Shown here in pieces: positions 1-10,122 of a stretch of 64,000 nt of DNA. The position numbers were made by a program, and so were the translations under genes. Position 1 is the stretch's first letter; each line of letters begins with the position of its first letter. A model generated the notes under the pieces. The model was not told the DNA's origin and did not search any database. It saw only the letters and a list, made by a program, of their open reading frames with translations. The stretch is from assembly GCA_015179125.1 (NCBI GenBank), contig WHVA01000174.1:1-64000 (forward strand), written 5' to 3'. This stretch comes from Gautieria morchelliformis (lineage: Eukaryota; Basidiomycota; Agaricomycetes; Gomphales; Gomphaceae).

Positions 1-1819
1 GCGCTGGAGGAGTGGCGACACTTCCTCGAGGGTGCTCTATGCCCTTTTGAGATCTGGACAGACCACAAGAACCTCGAGTATTTCCGCACGTCTAAGAAGC
101 TGAACCGACGACAAGCACGGTGGTCCCTACACCTGTCCCGGTTTGACTTCATGCTCCACCACCGCCCCGGCCGCACCATGGGCAAGCCCGATGCCCTATC
201 CCGCCGCGCGGATCACGAAGCGGAAGTGGAGACAACGCGGATATGACACTGCTCCGCCAAGTCTCTTTGCAATCCGTGCCCTAGAAGGAGTAACTGCAGT
301 TGGGGCGGAAGCGGAAATGCTCCGGGATATCCGGAGGCAGTACCGGAATGGAGAGAAGGAGGAGTCGGTGGTGAAGCAGTGGAGGAACTCCGGAAAGGGC
401 ACTCACGGTCTGTACGGGCAGCGGAATGGTCGGAACGTGATGGACTGCTCCACTTCAGAGGCAAGGTCTATGTTCCGGGTGGGGCGGACCTCCCCGTCGC
501 ATTCGTGTCCCAGCACCATGGCTGGCAGGTGGAAGACGCTGGAGTTAGTGGCTCGGAATTACTGGTGGCCTCAGATGTCCCGCTACATCGGACAGTACGT
601 GAAGACGTGTGACCTTTGTCTCCGAACCAAAGCGCAACGACGTCGCCCGTCGGAGAACTTGTTCCGCTCCCGATTCCCGAATCCCGCTGGGACACCATCA
701 GTGTCGACTTCATCGTTGAACTCCCAGAGTCTCATGGCTACGACGCGATCATGAACGTCGTGGATTCGGTGAGCAAGGTGTCCCACTTCATTCCGACGCA
801 CACGATGATCACAGCCCTCGGAGCGGCCCGCCTGTTCCTTGCACATGTCTGGAAGTTGCATGGGCTCCCGAAGCAAGTTGTTTCCGACCGAGGTCCGCAG
901 TTTGTCGCGGAACTGACTCGGGAGCTCTACCGCCTGTCGGCATAAAGCTGGCTACCACCACAGCGTACCATCCGCAGGGCGACGGACAGACGGAACGGGT
1001 CAATCAGGAGTTAGAGCAATATCTCCGCCTCTTTGTCAATGAGAGGCAGGATGACTGGGATGAGTTACTTCCGCTGGCGGAATTCCAATACAACAACCAT
1101 GTCCATTCCGCCACACAACAGACTCCCTTCATGCTTGACTCCGGACGACACCCGCGGATGGGCTTCGAACCACGCCAGGCTGAGTCCCGACTCGAGACGG
1201 TCAACGAGTTCCGAGACCGCATGGACTCCACCCTTTCGGAAGCCAAGTCGGCCCTTGCGAAGGCCAAGGATGACATGGCAAGGTACTACAACCGACGCCG
1301 GGTTCCTGCCCCAGAGTACCAAGTTGGAGACAAGGTGTACCTAGATGTGAGTGACATCCGCACCACACGCCCTTCGCAGAAGCTTGCCCACCGCTACCTG
1401 GGCCCTTCACAGTGACGCGGAGGTTGGACGGAATGCATACCGCCTCCGACTTCCGATGTCCATGTCCCGCCTCCACCCCGTCTTCAACGTGGTGAAGTTA
1501 CTCCCTATGCTTGAGGACCCAATTCCACATCGGAAGGCTCATCCGCCACCTCCGCCAGAAATTGTAGATGGGAAGAGCACTACCTGGTGGAACGGATCCT
1601 GGACAGCCGGTTTGTGCGAGGACGACTCCAATTCCTCGTGAAATGGGAAGGGTATGGGTACGAGGAGAATTCTTGGGTCCCGGAGCAAGATGTTTCCGCT
1701 CCTGACAAACTCCGGGAGTTCTATAGACACATCCAGGTGCCCCTCGCCGAATCCGCTCGCTGGCATTTCAATCCCTTGTGTCCCGTGCTTCGAGGACGCA
1801 GCACGCTAGAGGGGGGTGA
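1..1819 (+). pseudogene. Ty3/gypsy pol 3' part (RNase H, integrase, chromodomain), broken
   Basis: The window opens inside pol of a plus-strand gypsy element (gypsy-1). Codons from base 1 to 246 encode the end of RNase H, including [10 protein letters not shown] and the KPDALSRR signature. Pieces of integrase follow in different frames: a zinc-binding segment with YWWP and CDLC (about 540-640), the core with SVDFIVELP and VSDRGPQF (about 700-920), the third acidic-residue region HPQGDGQTERVNQ (about 965-1015), then a C-terminal region ending near 1415. A chromodomain with [17 protein letters not shown] lies around 1587-1720. At least three frame changes (near 230, 660 and 1415) and a stop at about 943 make it non-functional. 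The 5' half of the element lies outside the window. Confidence 0.9.
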
Positions 1820-2309
1820 TGTCAGGGGACACCCTGTTTTCCATTTCCAGTTCCGACACCACACCCAGTTCCGACTCCATTTCCGACTCCGCTTCCGGTT
1901 CCGATTCCATCTCCGCATCCGCTTTCGGGAACGATTCCGCTTCTGGAGAACTTCCACCAGTTCCGTTCGCCTTGCCAGTTCCACTCCAATTTCCGACTTC
2001 CGCCCCGGAACAGTGTCGGAAATCAAGCGACTCGCATAATAGGTAGCATCAAGGGTCGATCAAGGGTCGATCAAGGGTCAGGGGGATGCAGGGTTGATGG
2101 CGGGTGCCAAGTGTTGTCCCTGGCTGCGCAGCGTAGTATAATACGGGCTCGCTGACATTGGGGGTCCTTAGACTTTTCTCTTTGGATTTCCCCTTGTCAG
2201 GTGAGAACCCCTTCTCTTGTATGCTCTGTTCATTTATACATACTTTGGATTTCCCCTTGTCAGTTGTGTGGTAGTGTGATCTCCACGACTAGCCAGGGTT
2301 GCCCTTACA
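1820..2309 (+). repeat. 3' LTR of gypsy-1
   Basis: A purine-rich tract (1808-1819, AGAGGGGGGTGA) directly precedes TGTCAGGGGACACC, the expected LTR start, and the segment ends in GTTGCCCTTACA, much like the GTTGCCCTCACA end of gypsy-2 LTRs. The first third is full of TTCCG/TTCCA pentamers at short intervals. The 5' partner LTR is outside the window, so the target duplication cannot be tested. Confidence 0.75.
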
Positions 2310-3275
2310 ACGTGGCCAAAAGCTGCGGAAGACAAGGCCGCGGCGGAGAAGGTGGGAAAATCCCGGGTGAGTCGGAAACGTCATGTGCTTAGTTCTGATG
2401 CTGACAGAAGAACTTGGCAGAAAATAATTGTCGAATCCGATTCCGAACCGGAATCGGAAGACACCGCAGAAAGGACGCCGTCCCCTGAGGGGAAGGGGAA
2501 ACAACAGGAAGTAGTTCCTGTGCTGAACCTTGTGGCGGATCGGAAAAGGAGGGCGGACGAGTTTCAGCAGGCCAGGAAGAACAAAATGGCCCGCATCATC
2601 GATCTTCGGGAGTTGGGACCGGAGAATCCCACGACCCGGAAACGGAAGACGAGGGACGGGGAAGAAGAAAAGGCTCCCTGTGACACATGTGAGGTGAAGG
2701 GGCACGATTGCGTATGGTCGGAAAATCCGCGGGAAACCGCCTGCGAACGGTGCCGTGACAAGAAGAGGCAGTGCGTTGTGGACGGCTGTTCCGCGAGGGT
2801 GGAGCAGAAAAGGCGGAAGGTCGAGACCGAGGGGCCAGAAACCCCAAAGTCAAAACCAGGGCCGAGCGGGAAGAAGACGGCGGAAGGAGTTCCGGCGACC
2901 GGGAAGTCGAACATGTTGCCTTTGCTTGACATCGCCGAGTCACTGAGGGGTATCCGGAGATCCCAGCGTGGGATCCGGAACACACTCGAGGAGATGTCCG
3001 CAGTTCAACAGCAACAGCTGTTGACCTTCCAAAACCAGATGACGGTTTTGTCGGCGGTTGTGGAGCAAATCAAGCGGGAGTTCCAGTGGCGGAACAACAT
3101 GCTCCGGGAACGAATGGAGTGGAGGATGCAGGAGGAGAATGGGGCGGAAGCGGGTCCGAGCCAGGTGGTGGATACGAGGGTGGAGACAGAGTTGGCGAAT
3201 GTGCCGATAGGGCATGCGGGAGAGGGTGTGGAAGCGGAGAATGAGGAAGAGGCGGAAACGATGAGGGAGGAGTAG
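2310..3275 (+). CDS. Zn2Cys6 zinc-cluster protein, 5' truncated by an LTR
   Basis: The frame is open from the LTR edge (2310) to the stop at 3273-3275, about 321 codons with no ATG until 2586, so the true start was probably lost when gypsy-1 inserted. Six cysteines fit a fungal zinc cluster: CDTCEVKGHDC, ten residues, then CERCRDKKRQC. The basic residues sit in the second half of the cluster, whereas GAL4-type proteins carry them in the first half. A Lys/Arg-rich acidic-patched N-terminus precedes it, and a helical, possibly coiled-coil region with QQQQLLTFQNQM follows (about 3000-3110), then an acidic tail. It could be a host DNA-binding protein or a repeat-associated multicopy gene; no full-length start is visible. 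Confidence 0.6.
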   Translation, partial: TWPKAAEDKAAAEKVGKSRVSRKRHVLSSDADRRTWQKIIVESDSEPESEDTAERTPSPEGKGKQQEVVPVLNLVADRKRRADEFQQARKNKMARIIDLRELGPENPTTRKRKTRDGEEEKAPCDTCEVKGHDCVWSENPRETACERCRDKKRQCVVDGCSARVEQKRRKVETEGPETPKSKPGPSGKKTAEGVPATGKSNMLPLLDIAESLRGIRRSQRGIRNTLEEMSAVQQQQLLTFQNQMTVLSAVVEQIKREFQWRNNMLRERMEWRMQEENGAEAGPSQVVDTRVETELANVPIGHAGEGVEAENEEEAETMREE

Positions 3276-3469
3276 GGTGTCAGGGTGACTTGTAAAATTT
3301 TTCTTGAAGTGTCGGAAATTAGCGTAACGGAAATTTAATCGGATTTTAACAATGACTTGAGAACTGTAAGAAAGCAATGGGTGTCAGAAATGAGGTCGGA
3401 AATGACTAGGGCGCGGAAATGGGGCCAGGCTTATCAGGATATGACTTGTGGAAATCAGCGACGTGTTGG
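3276..3469. other. Non-coding stretch after the zinc-cluster gene
   Basis: AT-richer sequence after the stop codon, carrying a few CGGAA motifs like the neighbouring gene and gypsy elements. It probably contains the 3' untranslated region of the zinc-cluster gene. No supported gene is seen. Confidence 0.4.
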
Positions 3470-3899
3470 GTGCATTTATGCTCCTGCACCAAAATCAAGC
3501 ATAATATATTCAATTTATTGTGTGGTGTTTCAATATTTTCTCATACTGTTCTTGTACCATGCATCCATTTCTCTGCTTATTTTCGAAATTTTCCAGTCAC
3601 TCTCTATCTCTCCATTTCATTCTGTTATTTCTACTTTCACAGGCGGCTGCACCCAGCGGAGTTTGAAATGACTTCGACGCGCGAGCCCTTGGGCGCTAAA
3701 GGGCCGGGTGCAAGTATATGCCTTCTGAGACAGGATTACACTCCTCTCTCAGTGACAATAAATTCACTGAGAGAGGCGAGTAGTATTCTTCATATTTACA
3801 TAGCATGTTGACTGAAAATCATGTAGTATATTTGATTCTAGGTATTGTATTAATACATCAGTGACAATAAATTCACTGAGAGAGTATATTTGATTCTAG
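3470..3899. repeat. Short hairpin element with duplicated 16-bp flank, copy A
   Basis: A perfect 12-bp stem (3743-3754 with 3765-3776) encloses a 10-base loop. Twenty-six bases of this hairpin (3750-3775) recur exactly at 3859-3884. A 16-bp direct repeat, GTATATTTGATTCTAG, lies at 3826-3841 and 3884-3899, so the second hairpin copy sits between the two repeat copies. The upstream limit is uncertain: about 3470-3740 resembles copy B near 27.1-27.4 kb in general make-up, including a GGGCGCTTAAG-like motif. No coding potential is seen. It lies against the broken 3' end of gypsy-A. The class is unknown. Confidence 0.6.
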
Positions 3900-6800
3900 C
3901 TTTCTAAGAACTCTACCGAACCTTCCCTGCCATAGCCCCTAGTTGCCAACACGACGAGGTCAGAGGCGTGGTCTAGTTCCGTGGCGGAAATCCACGAGGT
4001 CTCTTCGTCGGTGTTTTCATAGCCTGCCCACTTGACTAGGTACTGGAGTTGGCAGCGGTATCGTCTGTCGAGCTTGGAGTTGAGAATTTCCGAGATCTCA
4101 TATTCCGGTTCTCCGTCGATGATCACTGGTGGAGGCGGAGGTTGTTCTCAATTCAGAATTGTGTTCGGAACTGCTGGCTCAAGCATAGAGACATGGAATA
4201 CCGGATGTACTGCACGCATATTGTCAGGAAGTCTGAGAGTGAAAGAACGACTGCCGGCCTTAGCGATGATCTCGTAAGGGCCAAGGTATTTTTCAGAGAG
4301 CTTCTTCGAGGGGCGAGTAGTGCGGAAGTTTGCCGCTTTGACAAAGACTTTGTCGCCAATCTCGAATGCCGGTTGCGGAAGGCGTTTCCGATCGGTGGAA
4401 GTTTGATATCTCTTCTGGGCAGCGGTAATGTTCTCTCGGAGGTGCTGGTGAAGGTCATCAAGTTCCACAACGAAATCTCGGGCTCTTGCAGAGGCGAGGT
4501 CGCGTTCGGGGTGGATGGCGAGATTCGGGTGGTAGCCCTTGTTGGTGTAAAAGGGTGAAATTCCGGTGGTAGCGGAAGGTGCATTGTTGTAGGCAAATTC
4601 TGCGAGCGGAAGGAGGTCGGACCAATTGCTGTGTTGATAGTTGCAATAGACGCGGAGAATCAAGGGTCTGATTAGTACGTTCCGTTTGTCCGTCTCCTTC
4701 GGGGTGATAACCGGAAGTGAAGTGGAGCTTCATGTCGAGAGCCTTGCCGAGTGTGCAGAAAAAGGATGACACGAATTCGGAACCACAGTCGGACGTGACA
4801 TGGGAAGGGATTCCGTGCTTGGAAAATACGTGGAGCACAAAGAGCTGTGCGAGCTGGGCGGAAGTGATGGTGTCGTATGTCAGAATAAAGATGGACTGCT
4901 TTGTAAGGTGGTCAACGATTACTAGAATGGTATCATAGCCAGATGACTTAGGAATTTTCTCAATGAAATCCATGGATATCAAATTCCACGGTTGTTCCGG
5001 GATAGGAAGTTGCTTCAGGAGGCCGTAGGGTTTGTGACGTTGAGGCTTGGCTCGCATACAGGTGGTGCATGACTTGCAGTAGTCTTGGACCATCATGCGG
5101 AGGAGGGGCCAAGTATAGGTACGTCGGATTATGTCGAGGGTTTTGTTCTGGCCTTGGTGTCCTGAGAGCGGATGATCATGGCTTTGCTGGAGCACGCGAA
5201 TTCGTAGATCGTTGGTATCCAGAACGTAAATCCGGGACTTGTACCGGAGAAATCCGTCGGAATCGAGGGACCATCCAGGACTGGTAGGGTCATTGAGGTG
5301 GGCTGCGGAGATGGGGTCGGAACGAAGTGCGGAACGGATGTCGGAATGGAGAGACTCGGTGTCCATAATGATTGAGGCGCGGAGTAGCGGAAACTGCAAT
5401 GCTGTGGCATGCAGGGACGATGCCAGTTGCTCAGTAGAGAATACTGGGCGGAAATTGTGCGGATTAATGCTGGCATAGTCGCTACTTCCCTCTTTTGGGT
5501 AGACATCCCAACGTCTAGTGAGTGCGTCGGGTTTTGCTCCGAACTTTCCGGGGCGGAAGCGGATCACCATGTTGAACTGTGAGAGATATTCAGACCAGCG
5601 GACTTGACGGCGAGTCAATATCTTAGTCGTTGCAAAATACTCAAGGTTCTTATGATCCGTTACAACGTCAATCGGATAAGTTGGACCTTCGAGGTAGTGT
5701 CTCCAGATTTTGAAGGCTTCGAAAATCGCAAGTAGTTCCTTATCGTGGATGTCGTAGTTGAGTTCCGGGGCGGAAAAGGTGTGGGAATGAAAGGCGATCG
5801 GATGAATTTCTCCGTCGTCAGGGGAAATGATGGAAAGAATGGCGGCTAGCGCGTAGTCGGAAGCGTCGGTTTCGAGTACAAGTTGGGCATCAGGAATCCA
5901 GAAACCGAGTATAGGAGCTGTAGTGAAGGCCGATTTGAGGGCTTCAAATGTGGAACGGCATTCCGGAGTGAAATTCCATGGGGCACCCTTCCTGGTGAGA
6001 CGCGTGAGCGGAACAGTAATGTCGGAAAAATTATAAATGAAACGCCGGTAAAAGTTGGCGAAACCAAGGAAAGACTGCACATCCTTAACACGTCGGGGTT
6101 CCGGCCATTCTTGAATTGCCTTGACTTTGTCCTCTGCCATGGTAAGACCTGTTGGAGAGAGGATGTAGCCGAGGTATTCGACCGTGTCGCGATGCCATTC
6201 GCATTTCTCTGCTTTTGCGTAGAGATGATGTTTGCGTAGACGGCGGAGTACTTCGCGGACATGTTCCCAATGTTTTTCCGGTGTGTCGGAATAGATGAGG
6301 ATGTCGTCAATGTAGACTAGGACGCATACATCGAGAAGGTCGGAAAATACGTCGTTCATGAATCGCTGAAAAGCGGCGGGAGCATTGGTTAGACCGAAAG
6401 GCATGACAACCCACTCAAAAGCACCGTAGCAGGTGCGGAAAGTGGTTTTCCACTCGTCACCTTCTCGGATGCGGACAAGGTGATAAGTGTGCTGGAGGTC
6501 AATTTTGGTGTAGATCTTCGCCCTGCGGGGAGTGTCGAGTAGGTCGGAAATGCGTGGAAGCGGATATTTGTCCTTCTTAGTGAGGGCATTGAGTCCGTGG
6601 AAATCGACGCAGAGGGGGAGAGATCCATCCTTCTTCTTGACGAAAAGGACTGGAGCGCCGTGCGGAGACAGCGAAGGGCGGATAAAGCCCATGTTGAGAT
6701 GTTCATCGACGAACTCTTGGAGAGTCTGGAGTTCACTTTGCGAAAGGGAGTAGATCGGTCCAAGGGGCGGAGATGCTCCTTCTTCCAAATCTATCTTCAG

Positions 6801-8670
6801 ATCGTAAGGTCAATGTTCAGCAGGTTTATCGGCTTTGGCCTTATTGAACACGTCCGGGAAGTCACGATATTCTTCCGGAACTGAGCTCATGTCGACCGGA
6901 GCGGAAGTCGAGGCGGAACGAGCCTTGACTGAAGCCGAGTCGGAAAGGTGAAGCTGGAAAACGGTCGTGTCTTCTTGCCGTTGCAATACTCGGAAAGCGG
7001 TGGCGGAGACGAGCGCAATTCGAGGAGCTTCATTTTGGATTAAGGTGTCAATTAGTGCCTTTTAACAAGTAGAATCTATTGCTCAGTGATTGAAACCACT
7101 GCGTTCGTCCCTCTTCTATGTGCTGACTAAGCCTTTCGAGGCGCATCCAGCACTGATGAATGAGAGTCACGTGACCGTGTCGACAGAAGAACGGTGTCGA
7201 TCCAAGGGATAGTCAAATCAAAAGCGTTCGCTTTTAAGGTAGTATAGAGTAAACAGTGATAGTAGACCCTCGACGAAGATTTGGAATAAACTATCAAGAT
7301 CTGAGCTCTGTAGCTATCAAACAAGACTACAGCAATTTCAGGAGGCAGAATAATCGATTCTGGATGATCTCGTTCATACATGTGTACTAGCTATTTATAC
7401 TATGTTGATAGTAACTACTAGTGCTCAAGATATTGGATGGATGGGTCGAAAAACTACTTGTAACTAAGGGGTGACTAGTTTATAGTCATAAAGTCATGGG
7501 GTGATGGGGATGGTATCAGGATTGTCTGGGCTTTGGAATAGAGAGATGTACCTAGTATACAAAGCCCCTGTCCACATGATGTTAAGATAGTAATCAGTCA
7601 GACGTGTCATGGGGTTCAAATAGGAAAATGAATCTGAGTTTACCCTGCCCAGCATATATTCTGGGCTTGGAGATGGGGCCGCTGTCTCTGTGCCCTTTCT
7701 GTGGGGCAGCTGATTGAGTCTGTATACTGCAGGTGACTTTCTCAGGTCACTCCACAGCATCCTATACTCCTGCGCAGTCTATTGTTCTCTGCGGCGTTTG
7801 GTGCCCGCACCCCTCAGTGCCTATGGCCTGGCGCCTGTCGACGTCATGGCCGATGCCATCACTCGATAGGTGCGCCGTCCCTGATCGACTGCACGTGGTC
7901 GATGCTCGAACTCCTGTATATTACCCGACCTATGGGTAATATAGCGTGCCATAAATTCGTGTGATCGTCGTCTGCGCCGACGTCTATCATAAATGTAATT
8001 TCGGTTTCTTTTTTTTTTTTTTTTTTTTTTCTTTCTTTCTTTATTAGTTTCTTTTTATATATAAACGATTTGAAATGAAATAATTGCGTTTATCACAACA
8101 CTTCGAGGGGCGGAGGTGCTAAAGCGGGACCGGAGTGTGGAACTGAATCCATGAGCGGAGTTGCAGAAGAGGCCTGAGCCATCTTTGCGGACGACGTCGG
8201 AATAGACGGAAGTTGATCCGGGGTACGGAACTGTATTTGACCCAATGCCCAGTTAATCGACGGATTATATCGGGTGAGCCAATTGTGTCCTAGTACAACA
8301 GAACAGCTAGCATCTAGCGGAGTAACGTAAAACGTAACTTCATGGTTGTCCCCAGTAGCGAAACGGATAGACAGATCCACAACTTGGGAAATTGCCGTGT
8401 TGGAACATCCGTCGAAAAGGTGGAGTGGAATAGTCAGAATGTTGTGGGTCAGAAGTTTATGTTTCAAAACAAAGTCGGAATCGAGGAAACAGTGAGTCGA
8501 ACCGGAGTCGACCAGTGCTGTGAACGGGGGTGCGGAAATGGCGTCGGAAGAGAGCGGAACGGAAAGGGAGTCGGAGGATGAAAGGGCGGATGCGTTGAGT
8601 TTAACCTCGTTTGTCGCACGAATGGGGTCAACACAGCCCTCAGCTCGTGCGGAGGCCGGAGGACTGCAGA
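3896..8670 (-). pseudogene. pol: gypsy-A protease, RT, RNase H, integrase, chromodomain (broken)
   Basis: Minus-strand order: aspartic protease with ALVDSGSTHCF (about 8500-8480) and VLGHNWL; reverse transcriptase with PHGAPVLFVKKKDGS, MPFGLTNAPAAFQ and YIDD (6788-5900); RNase H with LETDASDYA and TDHKNLEYF; integrase with the HHCC region ending CKSCTTC, then SMDFIEKIP, TSDCGSEF and GDGQTERTNQ. A deletion near 4670 shifts the frame, after which integrase continues (4663-4148), then a chromodomain (4126-3935). TGA stops at 6810-6812 and 4148-4150 sit where related proteins carry Arg, consistent with CGA to TGA change. The last ~12 codons before 3896 are read-through into other DNA. A 1.05 kb block interrupts between protease and RT. 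Confidence 0.88.
7046..8100 (-). repeat. Foreign 1.05 kb block in gypsy-A pol, possible solo LTR
   Basis: The block separates the protease end (PPLEVL) from the RT leader. Read on the minus strand it starts TGTTGTGATAAACG and ends TTGACA, fitting the TG...CA rule of LTRs. It holds a TATAAATAG box (about 7389-7397) in the same orientation, and a long poly-purine/A tract near its start (plus-strand T run about 8009-8031). No long coding frame is present. No clear 5-bp target duplication is visible at the chosen borders, so the exact limits and class are uncertain. Confidence 0.5.
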
Positions 8671-10089
8671 CTATTTTTTTGCATCCGTAGCGGGAGCCGC
8701 TTCGGATTTCTCTTCCGTCTTCGCCGCACGGCCCTTGGCCTTAGCAGCGGAAGCGGAAGCTCGGGTGCAATCGTGAGCGACGTGTCCGCCTTTGCCGCAG
8801 AAAAGGCAAAGGTTGTTGTCCATGCGACGCTGGCGTTCTACAGGGGTTAGTTTTCCGTCCTTCCCAAGTTTGTCGGAAAGGTCCGGAGTACTCTTCCGGG
8901 CGTTGGTGTTGGAACCAGAGGCCTGGTTGTTGCAAGGGGTGGAGTTGTTGTTCCGGTTGCCGGAGTTGGATCCGGAACTGTTGTTGTTGTTGTTGTTTCC
9001 GGAGTTGTTGTTTCCGGAATTAGTCTTCTTCTTGTCCTTGTCAGACTTCTTGTCGGAAGACTTGTCGTTTTTGTTCTGGGCGGAAGTTTCGCGAGCGATC
9101 TCGGAATGTCTTTCCCAGTAGCGCGAATCGATGGATTGGGCAAGGTTGCGAAGGTCGGTAAGGGTGGCGGGTTTTCCGACGCAGGCAATTTCATCCTTGA
9201 TCCGGGATGGCAAGCCCATGTAAAACTGACGTCGGAGTGCGGCTTCTCCCCATTGGACTCGAGGAGTGAGCTGCTGAAATGTGACGATATATTTAGCTAT
9301 CTTATGAGTGTCTTTCATATGAAGCTTATCGAGTTCATTTTCTGCATCGGCTTCCATGTCAAATGGTCTGAAGTTGCTGTGGAGTTCAGAAACGAAGTTG
9401 TGGTAATCGTCGGCCCAGTCGACGAGAGCAAACGGGTCCATGAGGGCGGGTTCGAAGTAGTCGAGAGCCGTGCCTCGGAGATAGGAAAGGGCGTAATTGA
9501 CCTTTCGTTCGTCATCGGGAAAGGTGTTGGGACGATCACGGAAATTGAGTTGAAGCTGGACCAGAAATGGCTGGAGCTTCTTGGGGTCGGAACTGTCGAA
9601 CTGATCTGGTTCGCGGACCTTTGTCTTGGGGCGTGGTGGTGCTTGGGCCGGGCGCTGAAGTTGTCCGGCTAGCATGGCGATGGCTTGTGCAAGATCCGGA
9701 ACTGGTGCGGGCGGAACTGGGTTGGCAGGAATCTGAGGTGGGATTGGCAGTGGAGGACTGCCTGGAGGACCGCCGGGTGGGCCGCCATGAGGGCCGCCTG
9801 GAGGTGGTCCTGGTGGAGGTGGTGGTGGTGGAGCTGGGCGTCGGAATGACGCTGCTGTTTGTTTGCCGCTGCTACTCATCGAATTCCCGTCATAGTCGGG
9901 ATTGTCGTCGGGATTAGCGTCGGGAACTTCTTCGAAACGTTGCAGAAAAGCATCGGAGAGCTCATTGTCAGCACGAGAGCTGCCGGAGGATTCCGCGTGC
10001 CTTGGTGCTGCGGATCTAAGACTGCCAAAATAAGAGAGAGCTTCGACAGCTCCTGCTCGAGCTGAAGTAGCTGTGGTACGAGGAGGCAT
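8671..10089 (-). CDS. gag: gypsy-A Gag
   Basis: A 472-residue intact frame from an ATG 34 bases inside the 5' LTR edge. It has a proline/glycine-rich N-terminal third, a retrotransposon Gag domain in the middle (around the FLVQLQLNFRDRP and YLRGTALDYF segments), a Ser/Asn/Gly-rich low-complexity stretch, and a C-terminal CCHC zinc knuckle (CLFCGKGGHVAHDC) for RNA packaging. The stop codon overlaps a run of seven A, which looks like a -1 frameshift site into protease. Gag is the only undamaged gene of this element. Confidence 0.88.
   Translation of the reverse strand: MPPRTTATSARAGAVEALSYFGSLRSAAPRHAESSGSSRADNELSDAFLQRFEEVPDANPDDNPDYDGNSMSSSGKQTAASFRRPAPPPPPPPGPPPGGPHGGPPGGPPGSPPLPIPPQIPANPVPPAPVPDLAQAIAMLAGQLQRPAQAPPRPKTKVREPDQFDSSDPKKLQPFLVQLQLNFRDRPNTFPDDERKVNYALSYLRGTALDYFEPALMDPFALVDWADDYHNFVSELHSNFRPFDMEADAENELDKLHMKDTHKIAKYIVTFQQLTPRVQWGEAALRRQFYMGLPSRIKDEIACVGKPATLTDLRNLAQSIDSRYWERHSEIARETSAQNKNDKSSDKKSDKDKKKTNSGNNNSGNNNNNNSSGSNSGNRNNNSTPCNNQASGSNTNARKSTPDLSDKLGKDGKLTPVERQRRMDNNLCLFCGKGGHVAHDCTRASASAAKAKGRAAKTEEKSEAAPATDAKK
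8674..8680 (-). promoter_or_regulatory. Putative -1 ribosomal frameshift heptamer (A AAA AAA)
   Basis: Gag ends GCA AAA AAA TAG on the minus strand. Slipping back one base on the seven A bypasses the stop and opens a frame that runs straight into the protease DSG motif without another stop. The sequence fits the XXXYYYZ rule for -1 frameshifting. No downstream pseudoknot was worked out. Confidence 0.6.
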
Positions 10090-10109
10090 AGTGATAGTTA
10101 TCGGGTGGA

Positions 10110-10120
10110 AATCAGATAAT
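10110..10120 (-). promoter_or_regulatory. gypsy-A self-priming primer-binding site
   Basis: Two bases inside the LTR edge the minus strand reads ATTATCTGATT. Its exact 11-base complement, AATCAGATAAT, lies in the LTR at 10396-10386, about where transcription would begin downstream of the TATA box at 10423-10430. In Tf1/sushi elements the first 11 bases of the mRNA fold back onto such a site to prime reverse transcription. No tRNA-type TGG start is present. Confidence 0.7.
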
Positions 10121-10122
10121 AC

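Noticed and set aside
3743..3884. CRISPR-like repeats
   Set aside because: Two hairpin copies only, in a eukaryotic genome and without regular spacers.
4153..4596. Long antisense/alternate frames in gypsy-A
   Set aside because: Explained by codon bias of the true integrase frame; no motif of their own.
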